Shown: positions 12,701 to 23,988, numbered from the stretch's first letter. The stretch: 64,000 bases of DNA from Planococcus citri (GCF_950023065.1 NC_088678.1:76603590-76667589), one strand, 5' to 3'. Program-made: numbers and translations. The notes: generated by a model not told the origin, from the sequence alone.

Positions 12701-14470
12701 AGGCAAATGAGCCATCAGTGCTACAAACAAAGGGGTGGGGTAAGTGAGGCGATTTTGCCCCAGGCCCGCGTTTTAAAAAAAAGTTTGTGAACTTATTATT
12801 TTTAGATTACAAAATGCAATCGACAGCTTCGAACAGGGAATTAAAAGAAAACTACCTACTTTTGCTTCTGAAAAGAGAATGGAAAGATTGAGTAGGTATG
12901 TTTGCACAGAAAATGCAATCTCATTTTTGAAGAAAAACTCAAAACTTCATTCGTATTTGTTTGGGAGGGAGGGCGCAAAATTTTTGAAAACATATAAGTT
13001 ACGCTCGCTTCGTTTGAGCCTCAGGCATAAATTATTTTGTTACTTCGAAACTTCTTTTTTTTTTGCAACAAATGCTGAAAAAAAACACATTTTTGTAGGC
13101 AGGTCTCCGTAAGTTCAGGGTGCTACTAATATTTTTCTATACCTATCACACCGAATTTTAAATAAAACATGAAAGAACCAAGTGAATTTATACAGTACAT
13201 AAAAAAATCATACTGACAAGTAGAATAATGCGTAACAAGAGTAGCGAGAAACGGAGATAAAATAGGTACCTATTTGTATTGCACCAAAGCCTTGTACCAG
13301 TCAAAGCCTGAAACGTCCGTTTTTTTATTGATGGAGCTGAATGCGGACTTTTTCATATGTGAGGGCGCATACGGAAAGGGACAATAAAAAAAAAAGTTCT
13401 CTGAAATTGTTGTAGGAACTCTGTAAAGGGTTCCTACAACAATTTCAGAGAACTTTTTTTTTTTTTTTTTTGGTCATAAGGACCCTTTCCGTATGCGCCC
13501 TCACATATTTTACATATTTATCCACTATGTTGCTGACTTCTCGTTTCACATAAGATCCGTTTCTCGCTACTCTCGTTACACATTATTCTAATTGTCAGTA
13601 TGTTCATATCACCTGATGAAGGCACTGTGTGCCGAAACGTAGTGTATTCGTAAATTTTCGTGATCAATACAAATGAAGAGTGATATTCCAAAACTCGCTT
13701 TGTCCATTTTTATCAAAGTTGGGTTTTCAGCAGTACCTGGTAGATGAAGTATAAACTCACATTCCTACATCATCACCCTACCAAAGTGAGGTGTTAAACG
13801 CACCTAAATAGCCAATTCACTAAAAATTATAAAAAAAATAATGTTCCAAAACGCGCTTTGTCCATTTTTATTGAAATTTTTTTCAGCAGGATTTAGTGGA
13901 TGAAGTGTATATACCTACACTCCTACATCATAAATCCACCCAAATAAAGTGCTAAACTCGCCTAAAAAGCCAATTTACCCGTTTAAAGGAAAACTGTTTT
14001 TCCTCTATCCTGAAAAGTTGTGAAAATGGACAAAGCGAGTTTTTGAATATCACTCTTCAAATAAATAACCAAGTTATTCTACCAATTTGTTTATAATTTT
14101 TTTATGTACTGCATATAATATTTTTCTACATCCAACAAACTGATTTTCATTGGTAAGGGAACCAAAGATAATACGTATATATTTGCTCCGTACTGGGCCT
14201 GATTCAGCTGTCGAAAGCCCTAGTCGCATTACGTCAATCGAGATAGACTATTGAAACTTACATTCAACATAATTACTTCCGTAGTTGACGCACAGTGATC
14301 AACGGGTCTGTATAGTTCGGTTCATGCCACACAAATTCAAAACCGGTTGGTGGGTTATAGGAAACGTGTTTAACAGAAAGTTTTACACTGTATTCGATTG
14401 GGAGACGATGAGAATTGGATTTGCCGAAAGCATTCATGGACCTGCTCAGATAATGGTCTTCCTTTTTTAA
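769..14470 (+). CDS. Pepsin-family (A1) pseudoprotease, copy A, nine exons
   Basis: Exons deduced from GT-AG sites and phase: 769-842, 982-1036, 1135-1252, 7570-7676, 8916-9082, 10596-10730, 12251-12428, 12550-12642 and 14285-14470. They join in frame to about 370 residues, close to pepsin length. Residues 1-23 form a hydrophobic signal peptide. The prosegment is short (IRVPLSIYEHE, where pepsinogens have IRIPL). Family landmarks in order are YYGSISIGTPPQ (44-55), the cysteine pair C75/C80, HSTY (85-88), CDGIVGLG and FSFYTK in exon 5, LMLCGEDK and GNLQYV in exon 6, VDC..I..LPSITF in exon 8, and WWVIGNVFNRKFYTVFD with IGFAES in exon 9. Both catalytic aspartates are missing (S62 and N246), and the flap tyrosine motif YGTGS is not recognisable. 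The protein is therefore predicted secreted and folded but not proteolytic, so a binding, inhibitory or decoy role is possible. The exon structure is seen; the function is inferred. Confidence 0.85.
1189..1200 (+). other. Degenerate N-terminal catalytic motif, copy A (DTGS to SLRH)
   Basis: In exon 3 the residues after INVLF are SLRH (62-65), then DHIQVLSSYCNSSVC. Active pepsins have DTGS here, then SNLWVPS and a C-x4-C pair. The cysteine spacing fixes the alignment, so the catalytic aspartate is replaced by serine. Copy B at 31608-31619 reads SLEY, so the loss is older than, or shared by, both copies. Confidence 0.85.
2795..3260. repeat. Minisatellite of about 18-bp units
   Basis: The sequence is a run of GATTTACCAAAATTTACC-type units. 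It is regular to about 3000 and then more degenerate, with AATTTACCCCAGCAATT-like variants. It lies in the loop of the 4-kb foldback element. The reverse-strand reading (NFGKSVNFGKS) is only a translation of the repeat. There are no conserved spacers, so it is not a CRISPR array. Confidence 0.85.
3508..3590 (-). repeat. tRNA-like (SINE-type) block
   Basis: On the - strand the block reads GTGGTTAGAGTGTG, like a tRNA D-loop/A box, and then GTGTTCGAATCCC, like a T-loop/B box inside a small GGG/CCC stem. No matching acceptor stem is visible, so a tRNA-derived SINE head or relic is more likely than a functional tRNA gene. Confidence 0.5.
3640..4740. other. Non-coding middle of the 4-kb foldback element
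   Basis: I see no gene here. There is a short TA repeat at about 3811-3828, a pair of related TCAACTAT motifs at 3849-3945, and a solitary degraded copy of the foldback core unit near 4225-4270. Confidence 0.5.
5895..6571. other. Intron 3 sequence of copy A without a recognised feature
   Basis: No coding potential was seen. A run at about 5950-5970 (CCACCACAGAATAATCTCC) also occurs in the 3' flanks at about 40445 and, less exactly, at 16995. This may be a small shared repeat or coincidence. Confidence 0.4.
6580..7465. mobile_element. hAT-type MITE, 886 bp, with perfect 8-bp target duplication
   Basis: The ends CAGGGTTGTTG (left) and CAACGACCCTG (right) form an imperfect 11-bp terminal inverted repeat of hAT style. 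They are flanked by identical 8-bp duplications ACGGTAAC at 6572-6579 and 7466-7473. The subterminal 150-180 bp on both sides are packed with GATCCGGATCACGGATCACG-like palindromic motifs, as expected for transposase-binding arrays. The middle (about 6930-7110) is related to 49250-49440. No transposase is encoded. The corresponding place in copy B intron 3 is empty. Confidence 0.85.
8030..8820. other. Conserved intron 4 block shared by both copies
   Basis: The blocks AATAAACGC.CGGGCG, CCGAGGATCTCTGAAGTAGA and ACGGCCTCGGTGGGG recur in copy B intron 4 (about 35020-35780). No long reading frame is shared, so this is homologous intron rather than a nested gene. Confidence 0.5.
9358..10444. mobile_element. 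1.1-kb hairpin (long inverted repeat) element in intron 5 of copy A
   Basis: The left end GGGTGGTCCTTATTT mirrors the right end AAATAAGGACCACC. The arms run about 9358-9880 and 9935-10444 with a very short loop, and include the mirrored GC-rich block with CGCGGTCTACCAGTTCT on the right arm (about 10280-10297). Copy B intron 5 (36214-36617) is contiguous without it. It encodes no transposase. Reading frames on either arm are shadows of the repeat. Confidence 0.8.
10847..12217. mobile_element. 1.4-kb foldback element in intron 6 of copy A
   Basis: GGGAGCTACCCAAGGTCTGA on the left is mirrored by TCAGACCTTGGGTAGCTCCC on the right. The arms are about 10847-11270 and 11790-12217. The centre has three to four units of a roughly 130-bp repeat with the core CGTATTCAGCGTCAC and ATTTTTGATTGGAC, including a TGACGTCA octamer at 11663-11670. 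Copy B intron 6 is only 140 bp and lacks the element. Flanks TAAG and GTAAG may be a short duplication. Confidence 0.8.
12330..12341 (+). other. Degenerate C-terminal catalytic motif, copy A (DTGT to NPGA)
   Basis: In exon 7, VLNPGASYISVPQDEIDMIY aligns with the pepsin pattern VDTGTSLLTGP...I..I. The second catalytic aspartate is asparagine (N246) and the threonines of the fireman's grip are proline and alanine. Copy B has the same NPGA, followed by SYIRGPQRQIDEIY, which keeps the family GP after the motif. Confidence 0.85.
12643..13126. other. Intron 8 of copy A, part shared with copy B
   Basis: This is non-coding. Blocks such as TTAACCATAGGACCTTG and GAGGGAAGGCAAA recur in copy B intron 8 (about 37280-37310). 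Small differences include indels of every length, unlike the exons. Confidence 0.5.
13140..14115. mobile_element. 976-bp insert in intron 8 with 13-bp target duplication
   Basis: The identical 13-mers TAATATTTTTCTA flank the insert at 13127-13139 and 14116-14128. Copy B has a single copy (about 37805-37820), so this is a clean insertion. Inside are nested inverted repeats: CAGTACATAAAAAAAT near both ends, TAGCGAGAAACGGA with its mirror (about 13242 and 13555), and a hairpin at 13361-13506. Two direct repeats of about 160 bp start at about 13688 and 13849 (CGCTTTGTCCATTTTTAT). A hammerhead-like core lies at 13613-13638. The long duplication fits retrotransposition better than cut-and-paste. 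The class is uncertain; a non-autonomous Penelope-like element is one option. Confidence 0.7.
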
Positions 14471-17400
14471 TGGAAAGATGAAATAACGTTTCAGGTATTA
14501 CACAATGATTTCTATACATTTTAAGATTAAAATAATAATGAAATGAAATATTCGTGACCGCTAAAGAATGACACTCAAAAGTTACTGTTATACCGCTGAA
14601 ATTTCACATTCAACACATTATAGGTACATACCAACATAAATATCGCGTCAGTGAAAATTTGAGGGATGCATATCTTAAAAAATAGTGTCACAAATGTTCG
14701 AAAATTTGGTAGGCGCGATTAGCAATATTCAATATTTCAAAATAATATTCGAAAACTGAATTTTTAGAAAAAACAATTAGGTACTTATTTATAAATTAAG
14801 GTACAATTTTAACATTAAACATTTTTATACTAATCTTTTACATTCTATAAAATGTAATTCAGACACTATTGTAGTAAGTACCTTCATTACACAACATTTC
14901 AAAACATCATTCAATTCTTAATTTTTCTCATTAAAAATACCTAAAATTGCAAAATAGTCGATGTAGTAATTCCGCAAGCATCACTCAAAAGTATTCAATT
15001 TACCGGAATACATTTCGAATAACCATTCAAGTTTTGAATATTTGATTTTCACATCACCCTTGTCGCGATTTTATTCGTGATTTGAATCATAGAGTCATGA
15101 ATCACAATTACAAATCATTTTCAACTTCTTGTTCTCTTCATTAGACCACAAGACTTTTATTTTTTGCATTTGTAACATTTCGCCGCAATTATGAGGCATT
15201 TTAACAACTTTGCGTAATGTTTTAAGCAAATACTTAGTTGACAATTTTATACTTACCTAGGTACTCGTTTTCTACCAAAATCTCATTAATTCAATTTTTA
15301 GCAATTTTCAGCTAAGTAATAAAAATCAATTACGCAGTTTTCCTTATATTTTGTGCAATTTTTTGCAAATTTTTATTGTGCATTGAGAATTTAAGTATTT
15401 CGGTTCATTTTTAGTACTGTTCAATAACCTACTCAATATGTACCTATCATTCGCGAGATTTCGTTATATTCTAAAATATTTCATTAGTTTTATACATAAA
15501 CAATAATATATTTCTGTTAAGTTATCTGAACGAGTTGTAAGATTGTTTCATGCAACTCGAGCAGAACTTCATTCAATTTTTATTGAAATTTTATCACTTT
15601 TTGGTAATTTTAAATAATCGCAAAACAACTTCTTCAAACTTGATGTTTTTCATCTTGGATAATGCAGCTTGGTAAAAATACCAAAAAGGAGCACAAAATG
15701 AGTACATGTTTTCAAAGATAGATAATAGTTCACCAATAGAAACAAAATTAATAATATAAATAAACCGAAGTCGCAGCAGTTTCATGTAGATCTAGGCAAT
15801 AAAATGTCTGTCAAGTAAAATAAAAAATTATTCGAAAATGGCGTGCTTCAAATCGCATTTTCCGTAATTCGGTCATTTGTTTTTCTGGTACCATTTAGTA
15901 CTGCTGCAATAATTGATAAAGTTCTCTCAGTACCTAACTGTATTTTTTATTAGGTATTTATTAATATAATTATATTTATTAAGTAATAGTAAGTATGATA
16001 TTCTATGTGTCTCTTGAACAAGGCGTTTATTTATATTTCAAGAAAATCTACTGCATGTATAATCATGGTAGTACCTACCTAATTATGTTACTTACCCCTT
16101 GTACTTGTTTCAAATTAATAAAGTTATTTTAATAAAATGTACCTACCTTTAGATTTTATCTGAAATGACTATACCTACTAAAATTCTCAGCGCAACCAAC
16201 AAAGTAAATCAGTTGTTAACTGAGATATAACGTAGCTGAACGAAATAGATTTTTGTTTCTTGAGTACAAATGTACGATTCATTCTAAAGTATGTAAGTAG
16301 GTACAGTAGGTATGTGTCTGCGTGCACAAACATTTTTGATACCTATAATAGTGAAGCCTTTTTTTCTGCTGGCCTTTCGAGGATCAAACTCATTTAACGA
16401 GGATTACTTTTCTATAATATCTCATCTCTGAGCTGAAACGGCCAATGCATCCGTAAGATGGTTACGATACAAAGAATTCTTGTTTTCAAAATTAATCAAA
16501 AAAATTCTCCAATTCGAAAAATTGTTCTCATCATTTTCGAAAACTTTGAAGGGATTAAAAGCAATCCTCTTCCCTCTTCATGAACACTTTTGCAGAAGAA
16601 TTTCAACTCCAAAATTAACTCATGATTTTCAGTAGTTTTCCAAGGTTTCAAGCAAACCATCAAAATAAGTTCAAATATTCGACAGAAAATCGAAAATTTC
16701 GTTTAAAAATTTTTTTCGAGCACTAATGAAGGATTTCAAGTACTTACTTACCTGTATAATTGGGTCATTATTTTCGAAATTCTTGAAAAAGTGGCATATC
16801 ATCCTATCAAAATAAGTCACAATATCAGAATTAATTCAAAAATTCCCATCAAAATTTGTTTTGATAATTTTCGAAGAACTGCAACTTTAAATTAGTTTTG
16901 TTTTGGACATCACCAGAAAATAATTTTTTGATTCTCTAGTTCACGATAAAAAAATGCTGAAAATAGGGTGAAAATGCAGCCCTGTAAACTGCCCCCCCCC
17001 CAGAATAATCTCCTACCATCGACAGCGTAGGCAATTTATTTCAAGTTCCCATATGCACGATTGCCTAGTCAAGGAATTGAAGGGACCGATTGATGAGTTA
17101 TGCTCACATGGAAATTGTTTTCCATTTCGTTCAATAACTTTTATGTGTAGGAAAAAAGTCAAATGGAAAATTTAAACCTCGAAAAAAAATTGTACATAGA
17201 TTTGAGCCACTTTCACATTTTTTGGCAGGTACTTCGACGAACAACGAAAGAAACCTATAAAACTGACAAAAGCATCAAAGCTAATATTGGGCAACTTGCT
17301 CGCCACAACTTTTCGCAATGTCGTGAAGGACACACTTCCTACAGCTTCGCGTTGATCTCAACTCTGAAGCTTTTCTTTTCGCTGCCTAAAATCGGACACA

Positions 17401-18480
17401 GTGACTTTTAAAATAAGTTTTCTACTCTTCTCAATCCACATAAAAAAGAGCTACTCAACTTGAATTACTGCAAAACAGAATTGAGGAATCTAATTTTTCG
17501 AAACATTTTTGAACAATATGTATAATAATTATTCAAAACTGACACGGAGTGGCGTCCATGGTAAAACAAATCAACAGCAAATCAGTGATATTCTCAGAAT
17601 GACTAATTTTAGAAAATAATCAACGATAAGTACCCACTTCCATAACGAAGAAGATAAGAAATTAAATGAAAATTTTATTTTTTCGAAATGCGTCATTTAA
17701 TTTGCATGATACAAATATTACCATCTAGCATTTTTTTAAAAATGAAGTTCCTGTTTGTTAAATATCTAGATAAGTAGGTATGTTATAATAATGACTAAAC
17801 CACATCCAAATCATTAAAACTATTTTCAAGTATCAAGCTGGCGGAAACATGAGATAACTCCTAACGCTACCAAGTGAACGATAAATACCCAAGCAGCCGT
17901 GATGGGAAATCGAAAAAAAAAGCTGAAGAAGAATACAGAATTCTAAATTTTTGTTGAAATATAATAACTCAAGAAAATAGCGCCCGTGACTTGGCATTTT
18001 AAATTCAAGGCATAGCGAGAATTTTAGGACGGAAATTTTGCTGCAGGCTCCAAAAGAGCTGTTCAAAACAGTTCCAAACCGTTCCCAATCGATTCGACGA
18101 GTGAAAAATAGGGAATACTTAAGCCAATACTACTTCCCTGTTCCTAAATTTAAATAGTTACTGAACATTGAAGAACATCAAGACCAACAAGATCAATTTA
18201 TTTTCACGTCAAAAGTAAGAATGCTATTCAATCTTTTGAGTGATCATTTTTTTTAAATTTTATAAAATTGAAAACTAAAATTTGAAGAATGACAAAACCA
18301 GTAAAACCAACTTATCTCCACGTGAAAAATAACACAGTCGTTCAATCTAGAAAATTGACGCTGAATTTCATTTTCAGTTTTCACCCTGCAAATAGCTCAT
18401 TTTTCGAGTAGATAAATTCGCGTTTTGAAAATGTTTCCTTATACACATCTTCCCAATATTCGAGCCAAATTATGGAAAGA
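14471..18480 (+). repeat. 3' flank of copy A, duplicated after copy B
   Basis: This 4-kb non-coding flank aligns with 38158-42113 and 44294-44540, with many indels. An ATTAAA at about 14526 could serve polyadenylation. The longest reading frame (17163-17411) is broken in the copy B counterpart at 40610-40870, so it is not treated as a gene. Copy A lacks a roughly 490-bp stretch that copy B has at about 41025-41540. Confidence 0.7.
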
Positions 18481-18784
18481 TATCAACCTACTAGGCTAAT
18501 TTTAATCTTCTTCGTCAGAATTTTCACATTTTAGAATAAATAAAAGTCATACCAGACAGACATACAGAGTTTCGGAACAAACTGTACCATATTTTTGAAT
18601 GTGATCCGGTTACTATGCTAAAATAATAAAAATTACCCATACTTTTTTTTCGTATATGCACTCACAATACCTTAATATTGTATTTTTTAAAATTCTGGCA
18701 AAAAGCAAGTCTTTTGAAAAATTTTTACTAAAAAAATGTTTTCCCCCACAATTTTAGTAAAGAAAAAAAAGTACCTACATCTAC

Positions 18785-19591
18785 CTTACAGACAAATTGC
18801 TCGGGCTGGATTTGATCCCACGACAAACCAGCCAAATATCCGGGTCCGAAACAACTAATCGGATCCGTGTACAGCCTTTCCGTGTACCAAACCACGAAAT
18901 CACGAAGATGGCAATCGCATTTCCACGGGTTGTTCTTCAACTCTAGACTTTTCAACGAACCGGTGAATTTCTCAAATATCGTTTTATTCAGATGATTTAA
19001 CTGGTTGTTATTTAATTTCACATTTTTCAATTGAGGAATATTATCGAACGCTTTGTGCCCGATGTAAGAAATTTGATTTTCTTCAAATTCGACCGTTTGC
19101 AAGAACTTCAAATCGACGAATAAACCATCTTCTAGCCTCGCTATCGAATTATTATTCAGATACACGTGTCGTAATTTCTCGGTCGGGACGAATAATTTCG
19201 GATCAAGTTTACGAATCTGGTTGCCTGACAGATCGATCTGGATGACGATGCTCAAACCAGCGAACGTGTTTTTCTCGATTTCACGAATATTACAATATTT
19301 CATTGAAATCTTCTGTAAATTGATTAATCCAGCTTGTCTGAACGCGTCGTTCTTCAAAGTTCTGATTTCCGTGTAGTCTAAGACCAAACTTTGTATCTCG
19401 TCGCTGAAACCCTGCGGTATATCGGTGAATAAAGCCCTCGTACAGGTCGCCGTTTTCCTGCCGCCGACCCATTTGCAAATGCACCCGTTCACGACATCGT
19501 GGCATTGCATCCAGTCATGCTTCGTGGCGTATGTTTCTGTCCAAGCGTACACCAGAAGCAGAAAAATGATATTCTTCACAGCTCCAATCAT
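18785..19591 (-). CDS. Kekkon-like leucine-rich repeat protein, 5' coding exon
   Basis: The frame opens at ATG 19591 and reads about 269 codons to a donor (TGTAAG then GTAGAT) at 18785; the frame past it (to 18728) is intron. Residues 1-22 are a signal peptide. C30, C37, C39 and C50 form an LRR N-cap, with CKWVGGRKTATC very like the CKWKGGKQTVEC region of insect Kekkon proteins. About six leucine-rich repeats follow (roughly 65-220), then an LRR C-cap, NPWKCDC with C225, C227, C247 and C268. Kekkons continue with an Ig domain, a transmembrane helix and a cytoplasmic tail, and act as cell-surface modulators. No Ig exon is seen in the window on this strand, so the gene is either spread beyond the left edge or truncated. 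The LRR assignment is firm; the Kekkon assignment is probable. Confidence 0.75.
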
Positions 19592-20190
19592 GGTCTGCCT
19601 TTTCTACTGCACCATAACCTGTAATCGGAAAATGTAAAATTTGAAAAATCAATTACCGTTGTTTTTCTTCTCAAATTTCTAGCTGAAATGAGTAGCAATA
19701 AATGAAATGATATAATTTTATGAGAACTAATCAACCTCAGAATAAAAAATTGTACGAACGTCGAGTAAACTTGAATCATAGATGATATTTTTACAATTCC
19801 ACGACCTCAAAAATACCCTTCTTGGGAAAATTCTCAGTTAGTTTATTCGTAAAAACTTGCGAAATTCAAACCTTGAAAACTTTCAACAAGTTTGATACAT
19901 ATTTTGAAAGTATGAATTCGGATCCTAAAAAAGAGTTTGAAGAAAGTAGTAACTCCATTTTTAACGGTGCAAATTAATTTCCACACCTTCTAGGGAAATC
20001 CGAAATTTTGGAGAAATCTGAGATCACACCCAAAACTCCAAAATGCCCCAACATGACGAAATTAGGTGGGGGTTCAAAGTACCAATTTTTTCAGATGCTC
20101 AATTAATTTTTGGTAAATTTTTTAGAAATCCAAAATTGGCCATTTCAAGCGTTTATTTAGTGAATAGGTATCTGAAAATTATGATGAATA
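19592..20190. other. Upstream of the LRR exon; includes an inverted-repeat arm
   Basis: No gene is seen. At about 19970-20085, a block with AAATTAATTTCC and ACTCCAAAATGC.CC recurs in reverse at about 27365-27480, forming an imperfect inverted pair that encloses the RTE element and the nested foldbacks. Confidence 0.45.
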
Positions 20191-20194
20191 AGGT

Positions 20195-22708
20195 AGATTA
20201 CGCTTGCCCAGAAAGATTGGTCACCAAGGGCAAGAAAGACTAAAAAGCAAACGTCCCATTAAGAATAGCCACTCTACGTACGTACGTACATTAAAAACAG
20301 AGGAAAATATGATCGAACTGGAAGAAGCATTTGAAAAGAGTAAAATTCATATATTAGGTTTGTCTGAAGTTCGTCGTCCTAATGTAACAATTAAAAATAC
20401 AAAAGATAACCACTTGTTGGTGCATTCTGATAGTTCTGGGGAGCAAAAAGGAATAGGATTTCTTATTCGTAGGGATATCATTAAAAATTTTGTAGAATTC
20501 CAAACAGTGTCTGATTGAATGGGACTAATAGAGGTTCAAGTAGGTAATCAAAAAATAAAAATAATACAGGTATACGTTCCAACGACAGCCTCAAGCGAGT
20601 TAGAGATTGAGGGATTCTATGATCAGCTGAAATGTATACTAGGAAACAACAAGCTTAAAGATACATTCATTATAGGAGACTTGAATAGTCAGATAGGTAA
20701 AGGTAAAAATATGGATGAATTCTCAATAGGGAAATATGGCTATGGAAAGAGAAATGAGAGGGGGTGGAGATTGTTGAGATTTTGTGAGGAATTTAACTTG
20801 GGTATCTGGAATATAAAATTTAAAAAAAGGGAGGGCAAAATCTGGACATGGGAAGCTCCAAATCACGAGTTTAGGACGCAAATAGATTATATTATCTCAT
20901 CTAACGATGTTAAATATGTTAAAAACTGTGAAGTCAGAAATTTTGATTATAACTCTGACCATAGACTGGTATCATGCGATCTAAATATAAAAACGTCACC
21001 AAAAAAATCACATTTTAATCAAATCTAGTCCATACAAAAATCAACAGACATTAATACAAAGGCCTACCAACTAGAACTGTCCAGAATGCTCGAAAACAAC
21101 CACACAAATGGAATTACTGAAATTATAAAGCAAGCTACGAAAAGAATCACCTCTAATGAAACCAGACAAAAATCAAACACCCTACCAGCAGAGCTAAAAA
21201 CATTAATAAATCAAAGAGAAAGAATGAAACGAATTAAAAACAAGACAAAAACTGAGAAAATTGAGCTAAATTTGCTAAACAAACTGGTGAAGAAAAAACT
21301 TAAAGAATTCAACTATTGGAAAAAAGCTAATATTATCAACAAAATTTTGAACAGTACAAAGAGCACAAAAACAATTAAGAAAAAACTGTTTCCAGGAAAG
21401 TCATGGATTACATACTTAACAGATAAGAAGGGTAACAAATGTTATAATAGGGAAGCAATAAACCAGTTAGCAACAGAGTTTTACTCGGATCTATATGACG
21501 AAAAAGATGATAACATCCTACCAAACCTACTTATACAAAAAAGCAACGAATATAATTTCAACATACATCTGGCCTTCATAGACTTTACCAAAGCTTTTGA
21601 CTCCCTTAAGCACGATTATCTAGTTCAAAAATTCTAGCAAAAATAATAGCGGAAATGTACTCAGGTCTAAGAACAAGAATTATCACAGATAAAACAGGGA
21701 GATATTTTGCTGTCAAAAAAGGGGTAAAACAAGGAGACCCACTCTCACCAGCATTTTTCATCAGTGCCCTGGAAAATATTTTCAGGAAACTTGAGGAGAA
21801 GTGGAAAAATAAAGGAATATTAATAGGAGGGGAAAGAATTACAAATCTAAGATTCACAGACGATGTAACCCTGGTATCTGAGGACATAGAAGAGTTGAAA
21901 CAGATGATCAGTGACCTAAATGAAGTAGGAAAAGAAGCAGGGCTTAATATTAACATGACTAAAACGAAAATTCTGACTAGAGACACTGTAACCAACATAA
22001 CAATTGGAAATGAAAAAATAGAAAAGGTAACAGAAGCAGTATACTTGGGTCAAATAATAGCTCTGGAAAACAGTACAGAGAAAGAAATAAACAGAAGAAT
22101 CACATTAACATGGAAAAAGTACTGGTCTCTTAAACACATATTCAAAGGACCTTTTTCAAATTATCATAAAAGCCAAATTTTCAACTGTTTCGTCACCCCA
22201 ACCCTAACATACGGATCCCAGACTTGGGCTCTCACAAACAAATTGTCAAAAAGAATTGAGGTAAGTAACTCAAAATGCAATTGAAAGATCAACGTTGAAT
22301 GTAAAACTGTGAGATAAAATTAAGATAAGAACTATCAAAATAAAATTAAAACACAATCTCAATATGCTTCATTTGATTAGGAGGAAAAAAATGGACCTGG
22401 GCAGGTCACGTCGGGAGAATGAGGGATGGGAGGTGGACCCATAAAGTAACCTTTTGGTACTTGGGACACAAAATAAGAAGAGTAGGTAGGCAGAGGTCTA
22501 GATGGGAAGATGATTTCAGAAGTTTTTTGGGGCACAAACAGTTTGGCAGACTAACTTTAGTGAGGAACGAGTGGGCACGTTTGCAAGAGTCCTTTGCCCA
22601 ATTTCGGGTATAGCGGAGCTGAGTAAATTGTAAACATTTATTTTAAGTTAATCTGTAACATTTTATGTAAAGTCTGTTAATAAAGGTTATTTTGATTTTG
22701 ATTTTTGA
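20195..22708 (+). pseudogene. Decayed RTE-clade non-LTR retrotransposon (endonuclease + reverse transcriptase)
   Basis: An AP-type endonuclease domain is recognisable: LSEVRR at about 20365, IIGDLNSQIGKG near 20670-20705, and SDHRLVSCDL near 20960. The reverse transcriptase follows: LAFIDFTKAFDSL at 21570-21605, GVKQGDPLSPAFF at 21721-21760, and FTDDVTL at 21856-21875 where active elements have YADD. LTYGSQTWALT lies at 22207-22240, and the C-terminal DGRWTHKVT and RSRWEDDFRSFLG at 22420-22540. The copy is dead. There is an in-frame TGA at 20516 and a TAG at 21026, then a frameshift near 21628. A deletion removes the N-terminal reverse transcriptase fingers (DEKDDNILPNL runs straight into LIQKSNEYN). 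The 3' end has AATAAA and a short TTTTGA repeat, typical of RTE tails. Confidence 0.85.
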
Positions 22709-22913
22709 AGGTAGATCAAGTCAAATAGCGGAAAAAATGGGTGAACCAAAGCATAACTGCGACCAAAGTTTTTTTTGGTGAATATTGTCTAGGGTGGTGT
22801 AGTGAACAACATACTAAAATCCCCCGTCCCTACCTCTAGAACAAACCCTCCCTACGGTGGATCAAAGCACTCCAAAATCAGTTTTTTGTCAAAAACTTCT
22901 AAACCCAATCAAC

Positions 22914-23988
22914 GATACATAGGTACTCTTTTGCCAATATTTTCGTCATCTTTTCGCTTTGATTGGAGGCTCGGAGCGAAAAGCAAGGTTTTTGCTACGC
23001 CAAATTCTGAACAAGTTTGGCGATAGCGAAACGGAGACGATTCGCAATCGCCAACCTGTGTTTTATTTCTGATTTAATGGAAAAATCAGCTCAATGCGAT
23101 TCGCCATGAATTCATCACAAATATTCGCGAAATTTGAATTGTGAGGTGACGTCAACATCCGGTTGGTGGCTGGCGTTACCGATAATCTATAAATAACTCC
23201 GCATTTTTGAACAGAGAGAACTGATTAACTGCCAAACCAGTCACTTGTGAGACAAACATCCACTTGGAGTTGTCTGTTAAAACAATAAACGTGTGTCATG
23301 TGTATGCGCTGTGTACCAAAAATGATTTTTAAAAATGTTTAGAGCCTTAGATTACATACGTGTTTCAATAAGTGTTGTGTAGAAGTGATTTTTTTATTTT
23401 AAAAAGTGTCAATGTTCAGTGTGCTGAAAGTACTTTTTTTTCAAGTGTTGATAATGTGATACGTTGAGTTTTTTCCAACCATATTCAATCACAATGAAAT
23501 TTTAATAAACGTTTTGCCCCAGCACCTTTTCCCAGGGCCGGTGGTGTGGTTGTTTTCCTGTGTCAGCCCCCAGCTCCCCAAATATTATGGGGTTTTCAGT
23601 TTTTTGGCTGGTTGAACTTGGAAATCTTTGGCTCAGATGAAAAAAGTGAGTTTGAGGTGGGCTGAGGGACTGTGTGAGGTTGGTGTGTTGGGTGTGTGAG
23701 AAATTGCAGTGTTTGGTGGTTTCATGCAATGAAATAAATTAATAAATAAATAAATGTTGTGGTATTTTACCCTTTATAAATGCGAGCAAAATATTGATGA
23801 AACAGTGACGATTCGTCAATACTTTGTTTGCGGTATGTTAAACATTTTGTCGCCGATTCGCCAGTGATTTGTTGATGCAATATCTTGGTGAAACGAATGT
23901 GTGGCGCTTCCCTGGCAAATTAAAGGCGACTTCTTGAGACTGGTATACGCCAGCAAATTTGCCTACAAAATATCGTCAATAGGGAAAT
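22914..23988. mobile_element. 1.08-kb unclassified insert with 6-bp ATCAAC duplication
   Basis: The left arm of the surrounding foldback is broken exactly here, with ATCAAC on both sides (22908-22913 and 23989-23994). The intact reference is the right arm at 27035-27305. The insert has a TATAAATA at about 23190, AATAAA at about 23287, a GT-rich stretch at 23510-23710 and an AAAT microsatellite at about 23727-23754. No TG...CA ends or transposase were seen. A solo LTR or small DNA element is possible. Confidence 0.5.

Noticed and set aside
13361..13506. Strong hairpin considered as a microRNA precursor or transcription terminator
   Set aside because: It is nested with other inverted repeats inside a mobile insert. 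The near-perfect long stem and homopolymer bulge fit element structure better.
17163..17411. 82-codon frame in the 3' flank of copy A
   Set aside because: The homologous stretch after copy B (40610-40870) is frameshifted and interrupted.
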